Below, piece by piece: positions 8,097 to 15,871 of a stretch of DNA of 42,901 bases. Origin of the DNA: Deltaproteobacteria bacterium (GTDB lineage: Bacteria > Bdellovibrionota > JAJCYS01); NCBI GenBank assembly GCA_029262815.1, contig JAJCYS010000009.1, positions 1-42,901 of the forward strand, written 5' to 3'. The translations under genes and the position numbers were made by a program. Below the pieces are notes generated by a model that was not told the origin of the DNA, made no database searches, and worked only from the letters and a program-made list of their open reading frames with translations. The stretch's first letter is position 1. Every line of letters starts with the position of its first letter.

Positions 8097-9727
8097 TTTT
8101 TTAGATCCCCAAGCTCTCTATTTAGGTCTTCAATATCACCTGCCATAGCGAGTCCAAAAAGTCTGTCTGGTGCATCAGGCGGTAAAATAGCGACTACTTT
8201 GCCATCAGCAATGATCGCAATACGGTCACAAACGGATCTCAACTCTAGGAGTTCAGAGGACGTAAATAAAACAGTTGTGTCTTCTTCGCGATTAATTTGA
8301 AGAACTTTTTGAAGAATCAACTCTTTGGCGCCAATATCTACACCACGGGTCGGTTCAGACACCATCAAAAGGCTAGGGTTTGTGGTAAGTACTCGACCAA
8401 TACATACTTTTTGTTGGTTGCCACCAGAGAGTCTTCTTGTCATTTGTTTTACATTTGTACAATTAAGATTAAAAATCTCACGAATTTCCTCGGCGCGCTT
8501 GGTGACACCTTCTTGGTCCATGAATTGAAAAGGTTTCAACCAACCTTTTTTTAAAAACTTTTTTTGGACGACCATGGCAGTCAGCGCAATGTTGTCCTCG
8601 ATGGATTCATCAAGTAACAAACCAGTTCCCCGTCGATCTTCACAGAGAAATCCAATGCCACTTTCTAATGATGTTTTCGGGCAGTTTAATCTAAGCGATT
8701 TTCCGTCAATCAGAACCTCACCGCTTGCTGGGAACAAACCTGCGATGCCGTTAGCAATTCCGATTTTACCTTGACCCGCAAGGCCAGCGATGCCTAAGAT
8801 TTCACCTTTCACGACAGAAAGGTTGATGTTGTTGACACGTTCGCCCGGCATACGGACTGAAAAATCACGCAATTCAAGTTTCGGTGTACCTGAACACTCT
8901 ACTTTAATTTCTCTAGCTTTGAAGGTGAGGTCTACATTACGACCCACCATCAGTTCGGCCATTTTAGGTATATCTAAATTTTCATGATCGAAGGTGCCAA
9001 CAAGCTCACCATCTCGCAGAACTGAAACTCGGTCGCAAACCTTTCGAATTTCATCGAGTCTATGGCTGATAAACAAAATGGCAATATTAAGATCCTTAGC
9101 TAAGGACTTCATGGTTTTGAGCAAGCGATCTGCTTCAGATTCAGCGAGTACAGCTGTAGGTTCATCAAATACGAGTAATTTGATTTTACTATTATCAATT
9201 TCACGTGCGATTTCAATGAACTGCATATGCCCCACAGGTAACCCCGCGACAGGCAACAGTTCATCAATCGTGAGACCCACTTTTTTGAGTGCGATCTGGG
9301 CTTCTTTACGCATCTTTTTAATATCTAAAATTTCTAACTTTTTGGGCAAAACTGCATTGAAAAAATACCGTTTGGTGAGTTCTTTGTTCAGTTTGATGTT
9401 TTCAAATATAGAAAGCTCAGGAATAAGCATGAATTCTTGGTGTACCATGCCAATACCATGTTCAATGGCATTCTTGGGGCTCGTGATTAACTTATTTTCC
9501 CCATTAATAAGGACCTCACCTTCGTATCCGCCCGTAGAGTGAATAACAGGCATGCCGAACAAAATATTCATCAATGTAGATTTACCGGCCCCATTCTCTC
9601 CGATCAATCCGTGGATTTCTCCTGCGGCTACGGAGAACGAGATGTCTTTAAGCACAGCATTTTCATAATAGTTTTTTTTGATATTTTTGAATTCGAGGAA
9701 ATTTTTGGTTTGTTCAGTTTGGCTCAT
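8093..9727 (-). CDS. ABC importer ATPase with two nucleotide-binding domains
   Basis: Drives uptake through the two permeases downstream. Domain 1: Walker A GENGAGKST at 43-51, a weak signature at 163-168 (LPVGHM in place of LSGGQ), Walker B with D188-E189 in LLVFDEPT, and switch histidine H222. Domain 2: a degenerate Walker A (GLAGQGKIG, 315-323), a canonical signature LSGGNQQK (433-440), and LLMVSEPTRGVDIG. One canonical and one degenerate site is the norm for RbsA/YufO-type proteins. The start codon at 9727 has no clear Shine-Dalgarno, and a perfect 11-bp hairpin lies between it and the binding-protein gene, so it is probably made in lower amount than the binding protein. Confidence 0.93.
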   Translation of the reverse strand: MSQTEQTKNFLEFKNIKKNYYENAVLKDISFSVAAGEIHGLIGENGAGKSTLMNILFGMPVIHSTGGYEGEVLINGENKLITSPKNAIEHGIGMVHQEFMLIPELSIFENIKLNKELTKRYFFNAVLPKKLEILDIKKMRKEAQIALKKVGLTIDELLPVAGLPVGHMQFIEIAREIDNSKIKLLVFDEPTAVLAESEADRLLKTMKSLAKDLNIAILFISHRLDEIRKVCDRVSVLRDGELVGTFDHENLDIPKMAELMVGRNVDLTFKAREIKVECSGTPKLELRDFSVRMPGERVNNINLSVVKGEILGIAGLAGQGKIGIANGIAGLFPASGEVLIDGKSLRLNCPKTSLESGIGFLCEDRRGTGLLLDESIEDNIALTAMVVQKKFLKKGWLKPFQFMDQEGVTKRAEEIREIFNLNCTNVKQMTRRLSGGNQQKVCIGRVLTTNPSLLMVSEPTRGVDIGAKELILQKVLQINREEDTTVLFTSSELLELRSVCDRIAIIADGKVVAILPPDAPDRLFGLAMAGDIEDLNRELGDLKK

Positions 9728-9751
9728 GAGTTTGCTTTTTCTAAAGTTATT

Positions 9752-9780
9752 GAGAGAGGGGGAAAACCTCCCCCTCTCTC
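9752..9780 (-). promoter_or_regulatory. Intercistronic hairpin between binding-protein and ATPase genes
   Basis: A perfect 11-bp inverted repeat (GAGAGAGGGGG at 9752-9762, its complement at 9770-9780) with a 7-base loop lies in the 94-bp gap. In the direction of transcription no T-run follows, so it is unlikely to be a simple terminator. Such structures after binding-protein genes are known to protect the upstream message and raise its level over the membrane components. Confidence 0.6.
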
Positions 9781-9821
9781 TAATAAATCCAACTAACGGG
9801 ACCTTATACTAGTTACAAGGT

Positions 9822-11027
9822 CTACTTTTTGGAAGTTCTTTTTGTTTTCTTACGGCTTTTTGCCCTTGCTTTTGCTTTAGCATAAGCTTCGCCGTATACG
9901 ATGTTACCTAACAGAACTTGGTGGTAGTTAGTTGTTTTGGGGTAGTAAGAGAGTGCAACTTTAACCCCAGCTTCAGCTTCGAAGTACTTTTTGATCAAAC
10001 TTTGATGCTTGAACACGGCAGGATCACCGTTGGTGTCGAAAGCCAATGCGGCCATAGCCTTAATAGCGGTTACAGAAGCAGGTACTTTTACACCACCCAC
10101 TCGACCAGCTCCGCCTTTGCGGATAATGGAGCGTTCGATAAGTGAGTTGATTTTGCCATAGTTTCCAGCAGCAGACTTACTGATCTTGATACCAAGCGCA
10201 CCTGGGTAGCCCATAGTTGGCGATGGCATATCAGGAACCGTAAATATAGATTTGGTATGAATGGTTCTGTTGATCAATGGCTCAGTCATTGCGTCGTTTG
10301 TGCAGAAGAAGGCTGTGTCTTTGCCATATTTTTTAACTTGGCGTTTCACATCTTCGAACACATATTGTTGAGCACCTGTGATCCCAACTTCTGAAAGAGG
10401 GTCTGGTGCAGAAGCATACACAAAGTTGATACCTAATCTTTTACATTCTTTTGCCATAATGTCTTTTCTCAACCGTAGAGGTTCGTAAGACATGTGACGA
10501 GAGAAAGAGTAGTGAATCAAAGTTTTGGCGCCCATTCGTTTAGCCAAGGCTGGAATGGTTTTACCACGTGACAGGTTATCGTTACCAAAAATTACAGTTG
10601 CAGCTTTGGCAGCGTCAGATGGCTTTTCGTGTGGTTCCCAAAAGATGAAAGTCGGAGGTGTTTTCTTCTTTCTTTTGAAAAGTCTCTTTACTTTACGAAC
10701 TGCAGCAATAGATCCTTGAACCGCTTGTCCAATGATAATCGCAGATACACCTTTTGTAGATGCAATAGAAACGATATTCGAAATAACTGTTTCTTGTTCT
10801 TGGGTGAAGTTGTCTGGGTAGGTATAGTGAATCACGCATTTCTCACCATATCTACGGACCACTTGTCGGGCTGCTTGATACTCATCTTCACCTTGTGAAA
10901 CCGTACCAGTCACAAGACCAATCTTGGTTTTACAGGTAGAAGCTGCAAAAGTATCAACGGTACCGAAAGAGGCTAACAGACCTAAGCTCAAACTTAAAAG
11001 GACGGTCTTTTTCAAGCCATTTTTCAT
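9822..11027 (-). CDS. Periplasmic binding protein of the ABC importer (possibly DUF3798-like)
   Basis: First gene of the importer operon and its probable ligand-binding component. A signal peptide covers residues 1-29 (to TFAA), and AAGGAGTGG precedes the ATG. The mature protein has alternating beta-strand and helix segments of a two-lobed binding protein (KIGLVTGTVSQGEDEY, GVSAIIIGQAV, TPPTFIFWEPHE, TAFFCTNDAMTEP), roughly like LacI/ribose-type binding proteins. Its length and flavour recall the DUF3798 family, which I remember beside this kind of transporter; this should be checked. The C-terminus ends in an unusually basic Lys/Arg/Ala tail of about 18 residues. The ligand is unknown; nucleosides fit the permease type and the nearby deoC. 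Confidence 0.78.
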   Translation of the reverse strand: MKNGLKKTVLLSLSLGLLASFGTVDTFAASTCKTKIGLVTGTVSQGEDEYQAARQVVRRYGEKCVIHYTYPDNFTQEQETVISNIVSIASTKGVSAIIIGQAVQGSIAAVRKVKRLFKRKKKTPPTFIFWEPHEKPSDAAKAATVIFGNDNLSRGKTIPALAKRMGAKTLIHYSFSRHMSYEPLRLRKDIMAKECKRLGINFVYASAPDPLSEVGITGAQQYVFEDVKRQVKKYGKDTAFFCTNDAMTEPLINRTIHTKSIFTVPDMPSPTMGYPGALGIKISKSAAGNYGKINSLIERSIIRKGGAGRVGGVKVPASVTAIKAMAALAFDTNGDPAVFKHQSLIKKYFEAEAGVKVALSYYPKTTNYHQVLLGNIVYGEAYAKAKARAKSRKKTKRTSKK

Positions 11028-11059
11028 AGTTCCACTCCTTAAATAGTAGTTAACATCAC

Positions 11060-11086
11060 GTTTAGAGCAACACCTCGGCTCTAAAC
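11060..11086 (-). promoter_or_regulatory. Perfect palindrome in the leader of the importer operon
   Basis: GTTTAGAGC at 11060-11068 is repeated in inverted form as GCTCTAAAC at 11078-11086, with a 9-base spacer. It lies 33 bp before the binding-protein start codon. It could be a repressor operator, or a stem-loop at the 5' end of the message. No T-run follows in the transcribed direction, so attenuation by simple termination is less likely. Confidence 0.5.
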
Positions 11087-11210
11087 TATTTTGCTTGATT
11101 AACCTTATTTTACGGAGCGATAAATTGCAACTGCTTTAATAAACAAAGTTTTTCCTAATTTGAGAGAGCTTATTCTTCGAATTAACCTTAAATTGTTTAA
11201 TTTTCAGGGG

Positions 11211-11239
11211 TTTTCAACCATAGAGAAGTACGATATATA
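11211..11239 (+). promoter_or_regulatory. Candidate sigma-70 promoter of rarA with almost no leader
   Basis: TTTTCA (11211-11216), 17-bp spacer, TATATA (11234-11239), eight bases before the rarA ATG. Each hexamer matches four of six consensus bases, so this is only moderate by itself. It is listed because the same spacing from -10 to start codon recurs at several genes here. Confidence 0.35.
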
Positions 11240-11247
11240 GGTTCAGT

Positions 11248-12501
11248 ATGAGTACATCATCTTCAAAAAAAGTTCCCCTGGCACATCTTTTGCGGCCTCA
11301 AACTCTTGAAAATTACGTGGGCCAGAGCCATTTGATTGGCATTGGGAAACCTCTGCAGACCTTAATTTGCGGGAAATTCTTGCCGAGTATGATTCTTTGG
11401 GGACCACCCGGCTGTGGTAAAACGACAATTGCGAGGTTGGTTGCTCAAGACCGGCCCTTTTTCACAATTTCTGCTGTACTATCCGGCGTGTCTGCCCTGA
11501 GAGCCTTAATTAGTGAAATACAAGCTGAAACTCAGCAAGTCATTTTATTTATTGATGAAATTCACCGATGGAACAAAGCCCAACAAGATGCATTGCTGCC
11601 TTATGTAGAATCTGGCACGATTACGTTAATTGGTGCCACAACCGAAAATCCCTCATTTGAGATTATTGCGCCTTTATTGTCAAGAGCGCGGGTTTTTACC
11701 TTAAAGTCACTTTCCAAGAAAGAAATCAGAGTCATTTTGGATCGTGCCCAAGCTCATGTTGATTTGAATCTGCCTGAGGATGTTGTAGAGGGGTTGTGCG
11801 AAGCTGCAGATGGGGATGCCCGTCAAGCGTTGAATCTCTTCGAAATGGTTATGAATAGTGAGTCAGATATGACCCTTTCAGGTCTGTTGACGTTATTACA
11901 AAAGAAGCAGCTTAGATATGACAAGGCAGGAGAGGGTCACTACGACACCATATCCGCCTTTATTAAGAGCATGCGAGGGTCTGATCCAAATGCCGCTGTT
12001 TATTACTTGGCGCGTATGCTGGAGGCAGGAGAGGATCCCCGTTTTATTGCCAGGCGTATGATCATTTTTGCTTCTGAAGATGTGGGGAATGCAGACCCCC
12101 GTGCATTACAGGTTGCTGTTTCAGCAGCTGAAGCATTTGATCGTGTAGGGCTGGCTGAAGGATGGATTCCGCTCTCTCAGGCGGTTGTCTATCTTGCAAC
12201 AGCTCCCAAAAGTAATGCCTCCTATGCTGCATACAAGGGTGCATTACAAGATGTGGTATCACACGGCAATTTGGAAATTCCCTTTCACATTCGTAATGCG
12301 CCTACCAAACTTATGAAGGCGTTGAATTACGCAAAAGGTTACGAATATGCTCATTCAGATGGGGATGCGGTTGTGAAGCACACCCACCTCCCGAAACTTT
12401 TGATTCACAAAAAATACTATGCGCCTACGAAAAGAGGATATGAGAAGATCATTTCTGAACGCCTTGACTGGCTTGCTGAGCAAAAGCATAAAAAGCTGTA
12501 A
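11248..12501 (+). CDS. rarA: Replication-associated recombination AAA+ ATPase RarA/MgsA
   Basis: A cytoplasmic clamp-loader-like ATPase that acts at stalled replication forks. Visible: Walker A GPPGCGKT at 52-59, Walker B FIDEIH at 101-106, the RarA-typical HRWNKAQQDALLPYVE, sensor 1 GATTENPSFE, and the C-terminal tetramerisation part with YLARMLEAGEDPRFIARR and EDVGNADPRAL, which are hallmarks of the family. Length 417 is normal (E. coli about 447). Only a weak AGG lies upstream and the -10-like element is very close, so the message may be leaderless. It is divergent from the importer operon, with a 220-bp gap. Confidence 0.93.
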   Translation: MSTSSSKKVPLAHLLRPQTLENYVGQSHLIGIGKPLQTLICGKFLPSMILWGPPGCGKTTIARLVAQDRPFFTISAVLSGVSALRALISEIQAETQQVILFIDEIHRWNKAQQDALLPYVESGTITLIGATTENPSFEIIAPLLSRARVFTLKSLSKKEIRVILDRAQAHVDLNLPEDVVEGLCEAADGDARQALNLFEMVMNSESDMTLSGLLTLLQKKQLRYDKAGEGHYDTISAFIKSMRGSDPNAAVYYLARMLEAGEDPRFIARRMIIFASEDVGNADPRALQVAVSAAEAFDRVGLAEGWIPLSQAVVYLATAPKSNASYAAYKGALQDVVSHGNLEIPFHIRNAPTKLMKALNYAKGYEYAHSDGDAVVKHTHLPKLLIHKKYYAPTKRGYEKIISERLDWLAEQKHKKL

Positions 12502-12561
12502 GATATTGTCCTGATACTTTCGAAAAAAATAAAAACGACATGAATTCCTACCAATTATGAG

Positions 12562-12567
12562 TATAAT
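12562..12567 (+). promoter_or_regulatory. Consensus -10 box (TATAAT) eight bases before deoC
   Basis: A perfect TATAAT ends eight bases before the deoC ATG, so transcription would begin at or next to the start codon. The -35 region is poor (best is ATGAAT with a 16-bp spacer). No Shine-Dalgarno is present. Together these suggest a leaderless transcript. Confidence 0.45.
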
Positions 12568-12575
12568 CGGTCTCA

Positions 12576-13466
12576 ATGAAATGGGAAGGTTGGTCTCTAT
12601 CTGTCGATCGTACAGCCATAGAGGCTCGTGCAGTCGAGTTGTCTAAGCGCAGTATCAAGAAGGCGAGCAAGGTTGAAGCCTTGACGCACATTCTTCAAAT
12701 GATCGATTTAACAACGCTTGAGGGAGCTGATACACAGGGTGTAATCAAGGCGCTCTGTCACAAAGCTATGCATCCTCATCAAAGAGGCTATCCATCTGTA
12801 GCTGCTGTGTGTGTCTATCCAAATCTCATTGCCGATGCTAAGGCATATCTCAATGGATCAACGGTTCATGTGGCTTCTGTTGCTACGGGATTTCCCAGTG
12901 GTCAGGTTCCGATGAGCGCCAAAATTCAAGATACGGAAGCAGCACTTAGAGCGGGTGCAGATGAAATCGATATGGTGATTTCACGCGGTGAGTTTTTGAA
13001 GGGTAATCTTGAATTTGTGTCTGACGAAATAAAAGCCATTAAAAAGATATGCGGAGATGTTCACTTAAAGGTCATTTTAGAAACGGGCGAAATTGGGTCT
13101 TTAGAAATGATTCGACAGGCAAGTTTCTTAGCTATGACGGCGGGCGCTGATTTTATTAAAACGTCTACGGGAAAAATTTCAAGTGCAGCTAATTTTTTGA
13201 GTGTCATGGTCATGATCGAAGCCATTCGTGATTATCATTTGGCCACAGGAAAAAAAATCGGATTTAAACCAGCTGGGGGAATTAAACGAGCCAAACAAGC
13301 TATTCAATATCTTGTGATGGTCAATGAAATTTTAGGTTCTGAGTGGTTAACGCCTGAACTTTTGAGATTCGGAGCGTCTTCATTGATGAATGACGTTTTG
13401 ATGCAACTTGAAAAAGAACAGTCTGGGCAGTATCAATCAGCCCCTTACTATTCACTTGCTTATTAG
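12576..13466 (+). CDS. deoC: Deoxyribose-phosphate aldolase
   Basis: Cleaves 2-deoxyribose 5-phosphate to acetaldehyde and glyceraldehyde 3-phosphate in deoxynucleoside catabolism. Class I aldolase residues are in place: the Schiff-base lysine K195 in DFIKTSTGK, the second lysine K231 in GFKPAGGI, and the aspartate of ADEIDMV (D132). At 296 residues it carries an N-terminal extension of about 40 residues (containing ELSKRSIKKASK) compared with the short bacterial form, which I associate with deoC genes that sit before aldehyde dehydrogenases. That extension supports the ATG at 12576 despite the missing Shine-Dalgarno. The next gene follows after 11 bp, and a dehydrogenase would oxidise the acetaldehyde formed. 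Confidence 0.93.
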   Translation: MKWEGWSLSVDRTAIEARAVELSKRSIKKASKVEALTHILQMIDLTTLEGADTQGVIKALCHKAMHPHQRGYPSVAAVCVYPNLIADAKAYLNGSTVHVASVATGFPSGQVPMSAKIQDTEAALRAGADEIDMVISRGEFLKGNLEFVSDEIKAIKKICGDVHLKVILETGEIGSLEMIRQASFLAMTAGADFIKTSTGKISSAANFLSVMVMIEAIRDYHLATGKKIGFKPAGGIKRAKQAIQYLVMVNEILGSEWLTPELLRFGASSLMNDVLMQLEKEQSGQYQSAPYYSLAY

Positions 13467-13477
13467 GAGAAGAGAGC

Positions 13478-14911
13478 ATGCGATTTGAATATGAGGCAGC
13501 CCCTGAAGACACCACACATGTGAACTTGCAAGATTCTTATGGGTTGTTCATTAACGGTGAATTTACTTCTGCCCAAGATGGCAAAACGTTTCAAACACTC
13601 AATCCTGCAACTGAAGAGGTGCTTGCTGATGTTGCGTATGCTGCCGAGTCCGATGTCGATCGTGCTGTTAAAGCAGCTCAATCTGCGTACGATACGGTTT
13701 GGTCTAAACTAACAGGCAAAGAACGAGGCAAATATATTTATCGCATTGCACGTCGTCTTCAAGAAAAAGCGCGTGAGCTTGCAGTGCTTGAATCACTCGA
13801 TGGTGGAAAGCCAATCAAAGAAGCCCGGGATGTTGATATTCCCTTAGCTGCGAATCATTTTTTCTACTACGCCGGGTGGGCTGACAAACTGTCTTATGCA
13901 ACCTTTGGAGGGCCTCCAAAGTCCTTGGGTGTTGTAGGCCAAGTGATTCCCTGGAATTTTCCTTTGTTGATGGCAGCGTGGAAAATTGCACCAGCATTAG
14001 CGGCTGGTAACACCGTAGTTTTAAAGCCAGCTGAAACCACGCCTCTTACTGCATTACACCTATGTAAGCTGTTTCAAGAAATTGATCTACCCAAAGGTGT
14101 CGTCAACATCATCTGTGGAGATGGCGCTACCGGGGCGAATCTGATCAAGCATCCAGGTATCAAAAAAGTTGCGTTTACGGGTTCTACTAAAGTGGGCAAA
14201 CAAATTGCGCAGATTGCACATGCACATCAAAAAGCTGTGACGCTAGAGTTAGGGGGCAAAGGGGCTCATATTATTTTTGAAGACGCTGCGATTAATCAAG
14301 CGGTCGAAGGTGTTGTCAGAGGAATATATTTTAATCAAGGGCATGTGTGTTGTGCGGGCTCACGTTTGTTTGTTCAAGAGCGCGTGATGGATGCTGTTAT
14401 TGAACGACTATCACGACGAATTGAAACGCTTCGGGTTGGGAATCCACTTGATAAAAATACGGACATTGGAGCGATCAACTCCAAGATGCAACTCGATAAA
14501 ATAAACGATTACATTTCGATTGGTATTGATGAGGGGGCGAAGGTTAGACGGTCGTCTTGCAAGTTGCCTACTCGAGGGTATTTTTGCGCACCTACTTTTT
14601 TTACGGATGTGTCTCCAGCGCATCGAATTGCACGAGAGGAAATTTTTGGACCGGTACTCAGTGTACTTTCTTTTCGTACAACTGAAGAGGTTATCCAAAA
14701 GGCTAACAACTCACCTTATGGGTTATCGGCTGGTATTTGGAGTGAGAAGGGATCAAAGGTACTTGCTGTGAGCCAACGTCTTGAGGCAGGTATTATTTGG
14801 GATAATACCTTTAATCAGTTTGATCCTGCTGCGCCATTTGGTGGGTACAAAGAGAGCGGGTTTGGTCGAGAAGGGGGCATGCAAGGCCTATACCCCTATT
14901 TGTCAGTTTGA
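13478..14911 (+). CDS. NAD(P)-dependent aldehyde dehydrogenase
   Basis: Oxidises an aldehyde to the acid in the cytoplasm; the position after deoC suggests acetaldehyde. All catalytic landmarks are seen: N160 in PWNFP, the cofactor region KPAETTPLTAL and FTGSTKVG, the general base E257 in TLELGGKG, and the nucleophile C291 in NQGHVCCAGSR. EIFGPVLSV and the C-terminal FGGYKESGFGRE are also present. Length 477 is normal. A good Shine-Dalgarno (AGGAGA) lies in the 11-bp gap after deoC, so they share a message. Confidence 0.93.
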   Translation: MRFEYEAAPEDTTHVNLQDSYGLFINGEFTSAQDGKTFQTLNPATEEVLADVAYAAESDVDRAVKAAQSAYDTVWSKLTGKERGKYIYRIARRLQEKARELAVLESLDGGKPIKEARDVDIPLAANHFFYYAGWADKLSYATFGGPPKSLGVVGQVIPWNFPLLMAAWKIAPALAAGNTVVLKPAETTPLTALHLCKLFQEIDLPKGVVNIICGDGATGANLIKHPGIKKVAFTGSTKVGKQIAQIAHAHQKAVTLELGGKGAHIIFEDAAINQAVEGVVRGIYFNQGHVCCAGSRLFVQERVMDAVIERLSRRIETLRVGNPLDKNTDIGAINSKMQLDKINDYISIGIDEGAKVRRSSCKLPTRGYFCAPTFFTDVSPAHRIAREEIFGPVLSVLSFRTTEEVIQKANNSPYGLSAGIWSEKGSKVLAVSQRLEAGIIWDNTFNQFDPAAPFGGYKESGFGREGGMQGLYPYLSV

Positions 14912-14927
14912 AAAAAGGGCGTGAATC

Positions 14928-15806
14928 ATGGAACGGTTAGCAGTTCAGAAAACTTATAAATTGTTTATCAACGGGCAATTTACTCGGAGTGAATCAGGGC
15001 GATACATACCCTTAGATACGAATCAGGGTACCGTTAATTTGTGCCGTGCGTCACGAAAGGATTTTAGAAATGCGGTTCAAATTGCGCGTCCTGCTTTAGC
15101 AACTTGGTCGGGGTACTCGGCATTATTAAGAGGGCAAATTTTATATAGAATCAGTGAGATGATGGAAGCCCGCCGGAACGATTTGATGGATCGGTTGACA
15201 GAGCTTCCTGATTTAAAGGAGTCTGATCCTACCAAAGAGTTGAATGCTGCAATTGATCATGTGCTTTGGTACGCAGGTTGGACAGATAAATACGCTGCAT
15301 TGTGTGGCACGGTGAACCCGGTGACTGGGCCATACTTTACGTTTTCTTATCCTGAGCCCATGGGGATTGTTGGAATTGTTGCGCCTCAAAATTCACCACT
15401 GTGTGGATTAGTGAATGTATTGATGTTAGCAATGCTTTCGGGAAATGTGTCTGTTGTGCTTGCTGATCAACGATTTGGTGCCGTAGCTATTACCTTGTCT
15501 GAAATCATCGCAACGTCTGATGTGCCACCTGGTGTTGTAAACATGCTGACAGGGGACAGAAGTGAATTGTTGCCTCATTTTTACTCACATATGGACGTGA
15601 ATGCGATAATCCATCCGGATCGATACGAAGAGCTCTCTCAAGAGGAGATCATGAATCTTTTTAAAGCTGAGGGACATAATCTGAAACGATGTCCACAACT
15701 GGCTCAAAAATCAGAATTAGAATGGCAATCTGAACCTTATGGGCCCATTGACTTTTCGAAATTGACTGAAACAAAAACTGTTTGGCATCCTGCAGCTATG
15801 CCGTAA
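14928..15806 (+). CDS. Half-length aldehyde dehydrogenase homologue without catalytic domain
   Basis: The first about 230 residues follow the cofactor-binding half of an aldehyde dehydrogenase: KLFINGQFTRSESG, a counterpart of the Tyr-Ala-Gly-Trp motif (LWYAGWTDKY), GIVGIVAPQNSP with the conserved Asn, and PPGVVNMLTGD. After that no ELGG glutamate or CxGxR cysteine appears; the frame ends at 292 residues with an unrelated polar tail. I see no frameshift in the sequence that would restore the missing half, and the next gene begins 65 bp later, so this looks like a stable short protein, not a recent break. It might be a partner or regulatory subunit of the upstream dehydrogenase. It follows that gene by 16 bp. 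Confidence 0.82.
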   Translation: MERLAVQKTYKLFINGQFTRSESGRYIPLDTNQGTVNLCRASRKDFRNAVQIARPALATWSGYSALLRGQILYRISEMMEARRNDLMDRLTELPDLKESDPTKELNAAIDHVLWYAGWTDKYAALCGTVNPVTGPYFTFSYPEPMGIVGIVAPQNSPLCGLVNVLMLAMLSGNVSVVLADQRFGAVAITLSEIIATSDVPPGVVNMLTGDRSELLPHFYSHMDVNAIIHPDRYEELSQEEIMNLFKAEGHNLKRCPQLAQKSELEWQSEPYGPIDFSKLTETKTVWHPAAMP

Positions 15807-15871
15807 GAAGTCGATCAGTGGCTTAAATCTGAACATTTTGTGATATAGCCTATGCTTGAGGATATGAGGGT

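Noticed and set aside
8994..9542. 182-codon plus-strand frame opposite the ATPase gene
   Set aside because: It lies wholly antisense to a gene with clear ATPase motifs; Ser/Ile-rich content is what antisense of such genes gives.
9752..9780. Hairpin read as a Rho-independent terminator
   Set aside because: No T-run follows on the transcribed strand and the downstream genes of the operon have no other promoter that I can see.
14911..15871. Frameshifted pseudogene as explanation for the short aldehyde dehydrogenase
   Set aside because: I looked for the missing glutamate and cysteine motifs in the following bases and frames and did not find them before the next gene begins.
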